Below are positions 27,062-36,639 of a DNA stretch of 64,000 nucleotides, piece after piece. The stretch's first letter is position 1. Each line of letters starts with the position of its first letter. The notes under the pieces are model-generated. The model was not told the origin of the DNA, ran no database searches, and worked only from the letters and a program-made list of their open reading frames with translations. The stretch is from Microbulbifer mangrovi (GTDB taxonomy: Bacteria; Pseudomonadota; Gammaproteobacteria; Pseudomonadales; Cellvibrionaceae), in the NCBI RefSeq assembly GCF_002009015.1, contig NZ_LZDE01000341.1, forward strand, positions 1 to 64,000, in the 5' to 3' direction. The translations under genes were made by a program, and so were the position numbers.

Positions 27062-29263
27062 TCAGGCGCCCTGAGCGCGCGCGGCACGGGCCGCATGCAA
27101 TTTTTTGTAGCTGTCGATCAGACGCAAGTGCTTGTCCAGTCCTTCAAGCTGCATATTGGTGGGAGTGAGGCCATGGAAACGTACAGAACCCGTCACTGAT
27201 CCGATCACGGCCTGCATGACATCTTCGCCATACATACGTCTGAGGTTGTAGGTGAAATCTTCCAGCTCAAGTTCATCGTCCAGAGCTATTTCCAGTACAG
27301 CCTGTACCGCACGGTAGAAGAGCCCCCGCTCCACGGTATTGTCGTTGTACTGCAGGAAGGCTTCGACCAGCTCCAGTGCTTCTTCATGGCGCTGCAAGGC
27401 AAGATATACCAGCAGCTTTAGCTCGAGTACGGTCAATTGGCCCCAAACGGTGTTCTCATCGAACTCCACACCGATCAACGTGATGATGGTTTCATAGTTA
27501 TCGATCTGACTTTCTTCCAGGCGCTCCACCAGATCTTCCAGCTGCGCCTCGTCCAGGCGATGCAGATTGAGAATATCCTCGCGGTAGTCCAGCGCCTTAT
27601 TGGTGTTATCCCAGATCAGATCCTCTACCGGGTACACCTCGGAATAACCGGGCACGAGAATCCGGCAGGCCGGTGCACCCAGTTCCTCAAAGGTTGCTAC
27701 ATACACTTCCTTGCCCAGCTCTTCGAGAATCTTGAACAGGCGCGCAGCTTCCGTGTCATTGGTGTCCGCGTGATTGCCAGAGAAATCCCACTCTACAAAT
27801 TCATAATCGGATTTGGCGCTGAAGAAACGCCAGGAAACCACACCGGTGGAGTCGATAAAGTGCTCGACAAAGTTCTGCGGCTCAGTAACTTCCAGGCTGT
27901 TGAAGGTGGGTGGCGGTACGTCGTTCAGCCCTTCAAAACTACGGCCCTGCATCAGCTCAGTGAGGCTCCGTTCCAGAGCCACGTGGAAACTCGGGTGCGC
28001 GCCGAAAGAAGCAAATACACCACCGGTGCGCGGATTCATCAGGGTCACACACATCACCGGGAACTGACCGCCAAGGGATGCGTCCTTCACCAGGATCGGG
28101 AAACCCTGCTGCTCAAGTGCCTCGATGCCCTCGATGATGTCCGGGTACTGTTCCAGGACTTCGCGGGGCACGTCCGGTAGCGCAATTTCCTGCTCCAGGA
28201 TCTCCCGCTTCACAGCACGCTCAAAAATCTCAGACAGGCATTGCACCTCGGCCTCCGCCAGGGTGTTGCCCGCACTCATGCCGTTACTGAGGAACAGGTT
28301 CTCGATCAGGTTGGAGGGAAAGTACACCACCTCTCCATCGGACTGGCGCACAAAAGGCAAGGAGCAGATGCCACGGTCGATACGACCAGAGTTGGTATCA
28401 ATCAGGTTGGAGCCGCCAAGTTCCCCATCCGGGTTGTAAATCGCCAAGGTGTAGTCATCCAGAATGCCCTGCGGCAGTCCATCGCCCTCTTCCAGCTCAA
28501 ACCACTTCTCGTTTGGATGGTGTACGAACTCGGCATTCGCGATTTCTTCTCCAAAGAACTGGTCGTTATAAAAGAAGTTGCAGTTGAGGCGCTCAATGAA
28601 TTCACCCAGAGCGGAGCACAGCGCGCTTTCCTTGGTGGCTCCCTTACCGTTGGTAAAGCACATCGGAGAGGCCGCATCGCGGATATGCAGCGACCACACA
28701 TGCGGCACGATATTGCGCCAGGACGAAATTTCTATCTTCATCCCCAGGTCGGCGAGGATCTTTGTCATGTTGGCAATGGTCTGCTCCAGCGGCAGGTCCT
28801 TGCCCTCGATCATGGTCTGGTGTTCGGCATCCGGCTCCACCATCAACAATGCCTGGGCATCCTCCGCCAGGTTCTCCACCGTCTCGATCTGGAAGTCCGG
28901 TCCGGTCTGGATCACCTTCTTCACGGTACAGCGGTCAATGGAGCGCAGAATTCCCTGCCGGTCCTTCTCCGAGATATCTTCCGGCAGCTCCACCTGAATC
29001 TTGAAGATCTGGTTGTAGCGGTTCTCCGGATCCACGATATTGTTCTGCGACAGGCGGATATTGTGGGTGGGTATATCCCTCGCCAGACAGTAGACCCGCA
29101 CAAAATACGCCGCGCACAGGGCAGATGACGCCAGAAAATAATCAAATGGACTCGGTGCCGATCCATCCCCCTTGTAGCGGATGGGCTGATCGGTGATGAC
29201 CGTAAAGTCGTCAAACTTGGCTTCAAGACGCAGGTTTTCGAGGAAGTTGACGTTGATTTCCAT
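27062..29263 (-). CDS. ycaO: OsmC-YcaO fusion protein
   Basis: 733 residues. The first ~140 are an OsmC-like domain (FDDFTVITDQPIRYKGDGSA, SALCAAYFVRVYCLA), residues ~190-580 are the YcaO ATP-dependent cyclodehydratase-type domain (GKGATKESALCSALGEFIER; CNFFYNDQ; TLAEAEVQCLSEIFER), and the tail is helical and acidic (TPR-like EEALELVEAFLQYND). E. coli YcaO is reported to help RimO-dependent beta-methylthiolation of ribosomal protein S12; whether the fused form does the same is not settled. No peptide precursor or RiPP tailoring gene lies nearby, so a housekeeping role is likelier than natural-product synthesis. It is monocistronic and converges on the cytochrome-like gene. Confidence 0.9.
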   Translation of the reverse strand: MEINVNFLENLRLEAKFDDFTVITDQPIRYKGDGSAPSPFDYFLASSALCAAYFVRVYCLARDIPTHNIRLSQNNIVDPENRYNQIFKIQVELPEDISEKDRQGILRSIDRCTVKKVIQTGPDFQIETVENLAEDAQALLMVEPDAEHQTMIEGKDLPLEQTIANMTKILADLGMKIEISSWRNIVPHVWSLHIRDAASPMCFTNGKGATKESALCSALGEFIERLNCNFFYNDQFFGEEIANAEFVHHPNEKWFELEEGDGLPQGILDDYTLAIYNPDGELGGSNLIDTNSGRIDRGICSLPFVRQSDGEVVYFPSNLIENLFLSNGMSAGNTLAEAEVQCLSEIFERAVKREILEQEIALPDVPREVLEQYPDIIEGIEALEQQGFPILVKDASLGGQFPVMCVTLMNPRTGGVFASFGAHPSFHVALERSLTELMQGRSFEGLNDVPPPTFNSLEVTEPQNFVEHFIDSTGVVSWRFFSAKSDYEFVEWDFSGNHADTNDTEAARLFKILEELGKEVYVATFEELGAPACRILVPGYSEVYPVEDLIWDNTNKALDYREDILNLHRLDEAQLEDLVERLEESQIDNYETIITLIGVEFDENTVWGQLTVLELKLLVYLALQRHEEALELVEAFLQYNDNTVERGLFYRAVQAVLEIALDDELELEDFTYNLRRMYGEDVMQAVIGSVTGSVRFHGLTPTNMQLEGLDKHLRLIDSYKKLHAARAARAQGA

Positions 29264-29394
29264 GGGGGAACTACCGGGATTTGAGAATTTGACCGCCTAA
29301 AGAGGCTGAGGCGCGGCATTATCCAGAATTTAGGGTAGCTCGTCTCGCTTTAACTGAGCGTGTTTCCCCGGCGATGCCGGACTGTCCTGACACT

Positions 29395-29438
29395 AGATCA
29401 CAATCATTAGCGCCCTAGCGTTCCAACTACTGTGATCT
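29395..29438. promoter_or_regulatory. Inverted repeat AGATCACA...TGTGATCT upstream of the small barrel gene
   Basis: Perfect 8-base arms at 29395-29402 and 29431-29438 are separated by 28 bases, about 70 bases before the ATG at 29510. TGTGATCT resembles half of a CRP/Vfr site (TGTGA-N6-TCACA), but the spacing is too long for one dimer. It may be two half-sites or a hairpin in the leader. Confidence 0.3.
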
Positions 29439-29509
29439 GGGACAAAGTACAGCGAGAGCACAGGCTTATACTCTGCGCATTTCGCCCACCCCATAATCGA
29501 GAGGTACTT

Positions 29510-29938
29510 ATGAAATTTCAATGGGTCACTTTTGCCGTTCTGGCAGCCGCGCTCAGCATGCCTTCACACGCTAAAAGCAACTCCGGCTTCGGGCTCGGCC
29601 TCGCCTACGACCTGGGGGTTGGTGTAACCGCACAGTTCCGCGGCACCTCGGTATTTGTGAACAGCGACGCACTGGCGCTGGACGTGCGTATTCACAATTT
29701 CAGCAACGACCTGGGTACCGTACATGCGTATATCGACGCAGGCGGATTCTACGAAGACGGAGGGCGCTACAGGGATAACGACCAAGCCGGCGTCCGTTTA
29801 CCGGTGGGCCTGAGCTTCGGTATTGCACCCAGCCTGCAGGCCTATGTCCAGGCGGTCCCGAATTTCGCCTTTAGCGATAACGAAAACAAAGAGGGCTTTG
29901 GTGTCGACGGCGCGCTTGGCGTTCGCCTGCGCTTCTAG
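29510..29938 (+). CDS. Small outer-membrane barrel (YfaZ-like size)
   Basis: 142 residues from ATG 29510, which has GAGAGG 8 bases upstream; a longer frame from 29432 lacks this and hides the signal peptide. MKFQWVTFAVLAAALSMPSHA is a clean signal. The mature part alternates polar and hydrophobic residues (GLGLAYDLGVGVTAQFRG; ALALDVRIHNF; LQAYVQAVPNF) and ends with Phe (GVRLRF), consistent with an eight-strand barrel. The function is unknown; such small barrels are often adhesins or structural proteins. It is alone, flanked by the YcaO gene on one side and the acyltransferase on the other. Confidence 0.68.
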   Translation: MKFQWVTFAVLAAALSMPSHAKSNSGFGLGLAYDLGVGVTAQFRGTSVFVNSDALALDVRIHNFSNDLGTVHAYIDAGGFYEDGGRYRDNDQAGVRLPVGLSFGIAPSLQAYVQAVPNFAFSDNENKEGFGVDGALGVRLRF

Positions 29939-29968
29939 CAATACCCAAATTTCCGGTTGACCCAAAAT

Positions 29969-29999
29969 AGCCATTGCAACACTAACTGCTGCAATGGCT
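29969..29999 (+). terminator. Hairpin after the small barrel gene
   Basis: AGCCATTGCA / TGCAATGGCT, a perfect 10-bp stem with an 11-base loop, 30 bases after the stop codon. No T-run follows on the plus strand, so its role as a terminator is uncertain. Confidence 0.35.
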
Positions 30000-30039
30000 C
30001 CTACCACAAATACACTTCTGCTACAGGTTCGTCAGTCAT

Positions 30040-31140
30040 TTAGGCCTGGGAGACGGCTCGATTTCGAATGAAGGGAAGTCCGTTAGTCATTGACATCAAC
30101 TTTGGTTTTAGCTTTAGCGCATTTTTTTCCACGTAATGCCATGACAGGTATGCGATTCCGAATACGATCGCAGTAGCTAAAACTGTGTGACCATATGGAT
30201 TTAGCTGCGGGAACGATATCGCAACAATCTGCTGAACAGGCCAAGCATATATATAAACCCCGTAAGATATGTCTCCCAGCTTCGCATCAAGATCAATATG
30301 CTTAATTACGTATGCAAAGTAAAAAATCAGGTACGCAAAAAATGGCGGAGCAACGTATAAGTACCAATCTTTTCCAAACGAATAGGCCAACATCACCAGA
30401 GAAAAAACAGCGAGCTTCCCATTTACCGGCACTTTGTCGCGATTAATATAGAAAAATACGCCTACCAGGAAAAACAGCCCGGGACGCCCCCACTTTGCGT
30501 TGCCCCCTAATAGCGGAACATCTCCAAAGTGGAAGTAACTGAAAGCCAGAACTGCGGCGATAGTGGGATTGGCGATAGCTTTTCTGCCAAGCAAGCCGAA
30601 AAAACCGATAAAAGCGAGTAGAAAATAGCAATACACTTCCACGTTCAGAGTCCACAAGGAACCGTTGATAGCTTCCCTGCGATTATCTTCAAACACACCA
30701 GGAAGATTCCATTCCATTGGAAAAAATGCAAATGCATTTTTTACATACTCCCAAGTTTTCGGATTCGAAAAATAATCACCTAAAGACAGCGATGTAAGCA
30801 CTGTACCGAGGGCGAAAACAGAGAGAAGCACACAAAGTGCGAGTCCGGGTACAACTCGAAGGAATCTTGATATGACGTAATCTTTGCACCCCCGGTTAAG
30901 CAAGCTAGCGCAAACAAGAAACCCGCTAATTACAAAAAAGCCGTGGACTGCGAAGCTCCCAATCCATTCGGAGCCTTTAAAAATCGCATTTACGGGGTTT
31001 TTCAAGCCATGAGTAGGCTGAATGGCAAAGCTATGTCCAAATAAAACCAGCCAGGCAAATATAAGTCTGATTAGAGTGAAATTGTTTTGCCGGTTTCCGT
31101 CGAAATCACTAAGTGTTTTATTTTCAGATATAATGCTCAT
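30040..31140 (-). CDS. Membrane acyltransferase (acyltransferase 3 / OafA type)
   Basis: 366 residues from ATG 31140 (MSIISENKTLSDFDGNRQNN). About ten membrane segments are visible. The N-terminal catalytic signature (FTLIRLIFAWLVLFGHSF, with its essential His) and HGFFVISGFLVCASLL belong to the acyltransferase-3 family, which O-acetylates or succinylates surface sugars, LPS or lipids from acyl-CoA. The gene is clearly more AT-rich than its neighbours and uses AT-ending codons, a common sign of horizontal transfer for surface-modifying genes. No polysaccharide locus lies beside it, so the substrate cannot be named. The 296 bases upstream are AT-rich; a strong AAAGGAGG at 31372-31379 there leads into no gene. 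Confidence 0.88.
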   Translation of the reverse strand: MSIISENKTLSDFDGNRQNNFTLIRLIFAWLVLFGHSFAIQPTHGLKNPVNAIFKGSEWIGSFAVHGFFVISGFLVCASLLNRGCKDYVISRFLRVVPGLALCVLLSVFALGTVLTSLSLGDYFSNPKTWEYVKNAFAFFPMEWNLPGVFEDNRREAINGSLWTLNVEVYCYFLLAFIGFFGLLGRKAIANPTIAAVLAFSYFHFGDVPLLGGNAKWGRPGLFFLVGVFFYINRDKVPVNGKLAVFSLVMLAYSFGKDWYLYVAPPFFAYLIFYFAYVIKHIDLDAKLGDISYGVYIYAWPVQQIVAISFPQLNPYGHTVLATAIVFGIAYLSWHYVEKNALKLKPKLMSMTNGLPFIRNRAVSQA

Positions 31141-31436
31141 AAACAGCCCAAGCCCGCCCTCCGCAATGACACAGAGCAGTCCGTAGATTTTATTGCGCGA
31201 CTTGTAGCTCAGGTCTCCGACCTTCAATGAAACCCGCAATTAGAAATAACGCATTTTATCCAGGCGATGCGTAACATCAGCAAATGTAATCGTGATGAGA
31301 GAACAGAGGATAGTAGCGAAAATTCTTTTTAAATCAAACATATGGCAACCACCTCAAAGAGTAATACTACAAAAGGAGGTCAACTGTTGATCACTCGCTG
31401 ACCTTAACACTCCAGTCCGGCGCTCTTAGGGTTCGA

Positions 31437-32519
31437 TCATGTGCCGCTACCGTCATCTTCGTAGCCGGTCATTTCGAGATAGCCCTCACCGGTGTGGCTA
31501 CCCCCGACCAATACAGGGCCCTCCCAGTAACGCAGTGTCCCCGGATTCCAGTAATCACCGGGCCAGGATCTGACCAGCAGGTTTAGCTGTACTGATGGTA
31601 CTTTGACCCCCCACGCGACCGGCACTTCGCCAAAGCGGCTCTTCCTCAGCTGAACTGGATGCATACTGAACTCTTCAGCATCCAGGGCGCGCGACGTGCC
31701 ATCCGCGGCAACCAGAGTAGCCGAGTAAAAATCCTCTAGACCTCGCACGCGAAACAGCATCAGGTGGCGCCCATCGTCGAGGTGCAGGGCCATCCAGTCC
31801 CAGCCTTCCTGTTCAGGTTTGAGATACTGGCTGCTCCACTCGCGGTCGAACCAGCCCTGCCCTGTGACTGCGTACACGGAGTCACCGATCTGAATTTCAC
31901 CTTCGGTGACCTGCAGCGGATAGCTGAAATACATGGATCCACCACCGGCCGAGGATTTCGCACTGAAGCCACCATCACCGTTGAGCACCACCGGGCGCTG
32001 CGGCTGAATCTTGAGGCGATAACGAAAGTCACCCTCATCAACCACAAGCTGCCAGGTTTCGGCATCCAGGCTTTCTAACTCCCAGTGATCAATCCAGGCC
32101 TTGAATGGAGATACTTCCACCCCGGCCTGCGCCGTTCCGCCGCGGGCGGCGCGATCTGCGAAGTGGTGCTCTTGTGGGCGGCTGAGGGCTGCGTGCGCGA
32201 GCCAGATCTCATTCCGCTTCCAGCCCGGAGCCTTTTCCTGAAAAGGCCCCGGACGGATACCGCTGCGGAACAGGGTCCATTGCACGCCGAAGCGTTCGCC
32301 TTCGGCGCTTTGCAGGTTGGCCGTCAAGTACCACCATTCGAGACGGTACTCAGGATGTGGCCCCATATCTTCCGGCAGCTTGACGGTCATCCCCGGCTCC
32401 GCCTGACGGAAACCTTCCGGGGGATCACTAAGTGCGCCGAGCGACGACTCGGGAGCGGGCTCTTTTGCGCAACCGGCGAGCAGCAGAAAAACCAGCAGTA
32501 TGCGACCGGGCCCCTTCAT
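31437..32519 (-). CDS. AttH/lipocalin-like lipoprotein (carotenoid hydratase-like fold)
   Basis: 360 residues. The lipoprotein signal ILLVFLLLAGC has a clear lipobox. The mature protein shows the AttH/CrtC beta-barrel features EYRLEWWYLTANL, WLAHAALSRP, GQGWFDREWSSQYL and WDWMALHLDDGRHLMLFRV. This family binds or modifies hydrophobic molecules and is regularly encoded with an FtsX-type ABC transporter, as here, where it is the last gene of a three-gene unit 6 bases after the permease. A role in moving or sensing a lipid or lipoprotein at the outer membrane is plausible but not shown. Confidence 0.85.
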   Translation of the reverse strand: MKGPGRILLVFLLLAGCAKEPAPESSLGALSDPPEGFRQAEPGMTVKLPEDMGPHPEYRLEWWYLTANLQSAEGERFGVQWTLFRSGIRPGPFQEKAPGWKRNEIWLAHAALSRPQEHHFADRAARGGTAQAGVEVSPFKAWIDHWELESLDAETWQLVVDEGDFRYRLKIQPQRPVVLNGDGGFSAKSSAGGGSMYFSYPLQVTEGEIQIGDSVYAVTGQGWFDREWSSQYLKPEQEGWDWMALHLDDGRHLMLFRVRGLEDFYSATLVAADGTSRALDAEEFSMHPVQLRKSRFGEVPVAWGVKVPSVQLNLLVRSWPGDYWNPGTLRYWEGPVLVGGSHTGEGYLEMTGYEDDGSGT

Positions 32520-32525
32520 TTTTCT

Positions 32526-34976
32526 CTACTCATGCTTGAGTGTCTCCAACCGCACCGGGTTTCCAACCAGCACGCCCACGAGCGCGCCGATCAGCAGACA
32601 TACCAGCCATACCTGCAACCAGAATCCCGGATAAAAATACAATGGCAGCGCCCAACCAAAAGCGGCGGGATTCACTCTTGCTACCAGTACCCAGCCAAGG
32701 AATATACCAAGCGGTATTGCAAATAAGGCGAGTAAACCGGTCACCAGCATACTGTGCGCAATCATGCGACGACGCAGTTGCTTTTGTTGCACACCATAAA
32801 CATGGAGCAAGGTGTAACTCCCCTGCCGCATACGGAAAATAACCAGGCCCATCAGCGTCAGCGCGGTGCCCGCCAATCCCAGGGTCAACCCGTTTAGCAA
32901 TTGTGTCATGTGGAAGGTGCGCGCGAAGGCGGCGTTGGCTGCCTGCTTCAACCCAGCTTGATCTCGCAGGCGGCTGCCCGCCATCCACGCATTTTTTTCC
33001 GGCCATTCACGCCAGCGAATTTTCCGGGTATCGCTCGCTCCCAATACAAACGTGGAGTACCGATTGGGCAGCGAGTCCGGCACCAGTGTCAGTGACAACA
33101 TCAATTCGCCGTCCGGTCGACCGTAATCCGCGTATATCCCAAGCACCTCTCGAACGTGTAGCTCGGCCCCAATACGGAAACGAATGTGGTCGCCGACTGC
33201 CAGTGACTGCCGCCTTGACAGTTGCTCGTTGATCAGCACGCCGCGTGCTGGGAGTTCTGACCAGAGGTAGGGCACCGCATCTTTAAATGGCCAGTCCTGC
33301 AGTAACGGCGAGGCCGGGTCGATTGCCAGCACATCCACCGGCAATGCATCCACTGATCCGCCCTGCTGCAGCAAGGCGCGACCACGTACCATCGGTAAAA
33401 CCATGGTCACGCCGTGCAGTTGCTCGAGTCGAGCACTCCACTCAGATGTAGTAACGGGCTGCCCCGGGTCCAGATAGAGATCCCCCTGTAGACGCTGGTC
33501 GAGCCACCGGGCAAAGGTGGATTCGAAGCCGTTGACCATTGCCTGCACACCGATAGCCGTGGCGATCGCAAACGCCAGTGCCGTAAGCGGCAGGCTCAAC
33601 AAGCGGCAGAGCGCGCGCATCTCGGAACAGGACCACTCCAACAGCGGCTGCGTATTGTGGCCTTGCGCATAGTGGCATTCTGCGCGCGCAAACAGGTGAT
33701 TGAGCACGTCCGGCAACAGCAAACCAACGCCGAGCAGACACCCCGTCGCGGAGACGAACACTAGCCACAGCGTGTCTGTCGCTAGCAACACCAGCAATGA
33801 AACTGCAAAAAAAAGTAATAGAGCGCCCAGCCATCGCCAGCGGCCTCGTGATCCACTGCTCGCCCCTGCCCCGCTACTCAGGGGGCCATGTCTCGGCTCC
33901 TGCCGCAGCATCAGTAAATCTAGACAGGCCCAGCTCACCACCACGGCCAGAATCAACACCATACCCAGCCAGGTTTCCGCCGTTGCTGCACTCTTCCCCA
34001 GAGTGTCCACGTTGAAAAGCCCACTCAACGTACCCTGGAATCCATCCGCCATTGCCGAAGCCAGGCGCTCCCCCAACCACACACCCAAAGTGCCACCAAT
34101 CAGCGCCACCAGAAGTACTTCTGCGATCAAAGCCACACGTAACATTGACCTGGGAACACCCACTCGCACCAGTATCTCCAGACTGCGACGGCGCTGCTCC
34201 AGCGCAAAGCGATACACACTACGCACCAGTAACGCCGCAACCAAAAGCGCCAGCGCACCCAGCGCGTCGAGACTCAACAGGAAGGCGTTCACCAATGGAT
34301 CCGGCTGCACACCGTAATCCTCCACCTGCCCAAGGTAGCCCTCGGGGAGTGGCAACTGATTCGTTTGGGTGCCCATCGCCGGCAACAGAATCTGTAACCT
34401 GCTGTTACTGGGGACGAGTGACGCCACTTCCGAGGCGACGGCGATATCCGTCAATAATTGCCCCCGGGGCAACCCGTCGACTTCGCCAAGCTCGAAACGG
34501 AGCGAGTCTGACAGTGATAGCTGGCGCCAGCGCGCAATATCCCGCGCACTGCCGAGCAGTAACGGACGATCTAGTGCGGACAGTAATTGACCGACAATCG
34601 GCAGTTCACGATCCGCCGCTTCTTCGTCAGGTGATTGACGGTATTGCCGCAGGCACGCGGCAGAGAAAGGGTCGATTCCAATCACAGCTGGCGCATCGTT
34701 GGCGGCAACGCGCACTTCCAGACGCGGCGATACACAAAGTCCCGACCGGCGCAGGCGTACAAAATCGTCCACCGCCAGCGGCTCCCCATCGGTACGCACG
34801 ACACTCAACAACGGCTCCAGAGCCGTCGTGGATTTCGCCACCGCATTTTCCGCCGATCCCGTCAGCGAGCGCACCCCGCTCCACAGCATGGCGGCACAGA
34901 GCAGGATCAATAGCAGTCCCAGCAGCTGTCCCGGATGGCGGCGGTAATGGCTCAGGAAGACGCCGGCGAGACCCAT
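32526..34976 (-). CDS. FtsX-type ABC transporter permease
   Basis: 816 residues from ATG 34976, with GGAAGGAG about 8 bases upstream; a longer frame to 35018 lacks a good site. It has an N-terminal membrane helix (LLGLLLILLCAAMLW), a large periplasmic domain, then two sets of membrane helices (near residues 230-400 and 700-810), each with the FtsX signature region (RSLEILVRVGVPRSMLRV; LLHVYGVQQKQLRRRMI). This is the MacB/LolCE-like mechanotransmission fold, here with two FtsX modules in one chain so that it may work as a single-chain permease. It overlaps the ATPase gene by 25 bases. Confidence 0.9.
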   Translation of the reverse strand: MGLAGVFLSHYRRHPGQLLGLLLILLCAAMLWSGVRSLTGSAENAVAKSTTALEPLLSVVRTDGEPLAVDDFVRLRRSGLCVSPRLEVRVAANDAPAVIGIDPFSAACLRQYRQSPDEEAADRELPIVGQLLSALDRPLLLGSARDIARWRQLSLSDSLRFELGEVDGLPRGQLLTDIAVASEVASLVPSNSRLQILLPAMGTQTNQLPLPEGYLGQVEDYGVQPDPLVNAFLLSLDALGALALLVAALLVRSVYRFALEQRRRSLEILVRVGVPRSMLRVALIAEVLLVALIGGTLGVWLGERLASAMADGFQGTLSGLFNVDTLGKSAATAETWLGMVLILAVVVSWACLDLLMLRQEPRHGPLSSGAGASSGSRGRWRWLGALLLFFAVSLLVLLATDTLWLVFVSATGCLLGVGLLLPDVLNHLFARAECHYAQGHNTQPLLEWSCSEMRALCRLLSLPLTALAFAIATAIGVQAMVNGFESTFARWLDQRLQGDLYLDPGQPVTTSEWSARLEQLHGVTMVLPMVRGRALLQQGGSVDALPVDVLAIDPASPLLQDWPFKDAVPYLWSELPARGVLINEQLSRRQSLAVGDHIRFRIGAELHVREVLGIYADYGRPDGELMLSLTLVPDSLPNRYSTFVLGASDTRKIRWREWPEKNAWMAGSRLRDQAGLKQAANAAFARTFHMTQLLNGLTLGLAGTALTLMGLVIFRMRQGSYTLLHVYGVQQKQLRRRMIAHSMLVTGLLALFAIPLGIFLGWVLVARVNPAAFGWALPLYFYPGFWLQVWLVCLLIGALVGVLVGNPVRLETLKHE

Positions 34977-35638
34977 GGGCTCAGGGCTCCTTCCTGAAGT
35001 TCGAGGATTCGATCGCAACGCTGGGCAAGCTCCGGATTGTGGGTGACGATCAGTGCCCCCAGCTTGCGCTCACGAATGGCGTCAAAAAAAAGCGGTACCA
35101 CCCGTTCGGCAGTTGCATAATCAAGGCTCCCGGTAGGCTCATCGGCAAGGATCAGATCCGGTTGCATGGCAAACGCACACGCCAGCGCGGCGCGCTGTCG
35201 CTGGCCACCAGAGAGTTGATCAGGGTAACGGTGTGCGGTTTCGGCAATGCCCAGCTGTTCCAGCAACGTGTCTCCGTCGTGCGTTTGCAGACCCGCAAGC
35301 CCGGCGCGAAACGCTATATTGCGGGAGACAGTGAGCGTGGGAATCAAATTGCCATCCTGAAACAGTGTGGCAATGCGCGTGCGGCGTAGCTCAGCCCACT
35401 GGGCCTCTGTCAGCTGCGTGCTATCGCGCCCGAATACCTCGAGTAAGCCGTTATCAGGGACCAGCAGGCCATTGAGGAGATTCAGCAATGTGCTCTTGCC
35501 CGAACCCGAGGGCCCGATAACAGCCACAGACTCGCCCCGCTGTAACTCCAGAGAAACGCCTTGCAGCACGTTGATATGCTCACGACTGTTGTCATAGGAA
35601 CAGCAAAGCCCTTGGGCCCGGATGAGAATGTCACTCAT
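34952..35638 (-). CDS. ABC transporter ATP-binding protein (LolD/MacB type)
   Basis: 228 residues. Walker [14 protein letters not shown]-loop [14 protein letters not shown], signature [16 protein letters not shown], Walker [13 protein letters not shown] and the switch His in LIVTHNPEL are all intact. The closest functional group is LolD-like ATPases, which power FtsX-type permeases. First gene of the ATPase-permease-AttH unit. The LolCDE or MacAB systems would need different partners (LolC/E or MacA), which are absent, so I treat this as a separate uncharacterised transporter. Confidence 0.92.
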   Translation of the reverse strand: MSDILIRAQGLCCSYDNSREHINVLQGVSLELQRGESVAVIGPSGSGKSTLLNLLNGLLVPDNGLLEVFGRDSTQLTEAQWAELRRTRIATLFQDGNLIPTLTVSRNIAFRAGLAGLQTHDGDTLLEQLGIAETAHRYPDQLSGGQRQRAALACAFAMQPDLILADEPTGSLDYATAERVVPLFFDAIRERKLGALIVTHNPELAQRCDRILELQEGALSPWVSPASS

Positions 35639-35956
35639 AGATTGGACGAACGAATGAATAGTGGACTTTAGTTTAACCCAGCCATTTACCTGGCTATCTA
35701 TTGCGAAATACCAAGTATCAAAACACGTCGATTAGCCCTTAAGAGCTATATTTTCGAGCACAAATAGTAAATTTTTCCGCCATTTATACATTTCAAGAAT
35801 TATATTTGCACTCACAGTGTGAAAAATAATAAAGTCTTGGCGCGCTACACATCACACCTAAAACAAACAATACGTCACATTTTCCTCGAACTGTTCGCAC
35901 TCCCAGCTTGGGCGCGCCCGAAAATTCGAGGTTTCGACCATGGGGATGACGCCATC
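35639..35956. other. AT-rich non-coding gap
   Basis: About 320 bases, distinctly AT-richer than the core genes. A GTG-initiated frame from 35819 runs into the lipoprotein gene, but it would bury the lipoprotein signal, so I treat this stretch as leader. No clear promoter boxes or RNA genes are seen. Confidence 0.4.
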
Positions 35957-36637
35957 ATGTTTAAACAGTTATTGATCGTTACTTTAATTACCACGCTTTC
36001 TGGCTGTACCTACCTGCGTGAAAAAACAATGCCTGAAGATAGGGACCTGCTGAGTGGCCCCGGCAGCCTATTTGATGAAAATAAATCTGTAGAGACATTA
36101 TTGCAGAAGTATCAGTATCTGGACGCCAACGGAGACTACACGCCGATTCAAGAAGGTACTGTACTAAATAGCGATCAAGAGTTGCATCGTCGAAATTCCC
36201 TGCAAGACGAGCTGATCGCGCTTTCCAATGAACGCTGCAATCACTATAAGCGTGTGCTCATGTCCTCCAAGAACCAGGCCAGTGTATTTTGGGGCGGCAC
36301 CAGTCTCTTGATGTCTGGTGCTGGTGCAATCGTCTCCCATGGCGCTACTGCCAATGCATTCTCGGGTGTTGCCGCCGCAGCGACGGGTATTAATTCGGAG
36401 TACGATAAAGCGTATTTCAATGAATTGAGTATTAATGTCATCGTGTCAGGTATCGACAAGAAACGCAGTGCAATGTTGGCGAATATTAGAAAAGAACGAG
36501 ACGAAGGGCTGGTCAAATACTCAGCGCAACGTGCCATATCAGAGGTCATTGAATACCACGGCGCCTGCAGCGCAATCTCAGGCCTTTCTGCTGCCGATAC
36601 TTCATTACAAAAGAGTGATGGCGCAGATCTGCTATAA
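35957..36637 (+). CDS. Lipoprotein of unknown function beside a broken lipase-like gene
   Basis: 226 residues from ATG 35957 (MFKQLLIVTLITTLSGC), giving a clear lipobox. The mature part has a charged helical first half (RRNSLQDELIALSNERC) and a Gly/Ala-rich hydrophobic stretch (SGAGAIVSHGATANAFSG), followed by another amphipathic helix. I do not recognise a named family. Composition is AT-rich compared with the flanking ABC and dbpA genes. It ends in TATAA, where the frame of the lipase remnant starts directly. The pair therefore looks like an imported unit whose second gene has decayed; the two may once have worked together, for instance a lipoprotein partner for a secreted lipase. Confidence 0.65.
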   Translation: MFKQLLIVTLITTLSGCTYLREKTMPEDRDLLSGPGSLFDENKSVETLLQKYQYLDANGDYTPIQEGTVLNSDQELHRRNSLQDELIALSNERCNHYKRVLMSSKNQASVFWGGTSLLMSGAGAIVSHGATANAFSGVAAAATGINSEYDKAYFNELSINVIVSGIDKKRSAMLANIRKERDEGLVKYSAQRAISEVIEYHGACSAISGLSAADTSLQKSDGADLL

Positions 36638-36639
36638 AA

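Noticed and set aside
31322-31400. Strong AAAGGAGG with a nearby 19-codon frame (ATG 31341)
   Set aside because: The SD-like sequence lies inside, not before, the tiny frame, and no longer frame follows it. Probably chance in AT-rich sequence.
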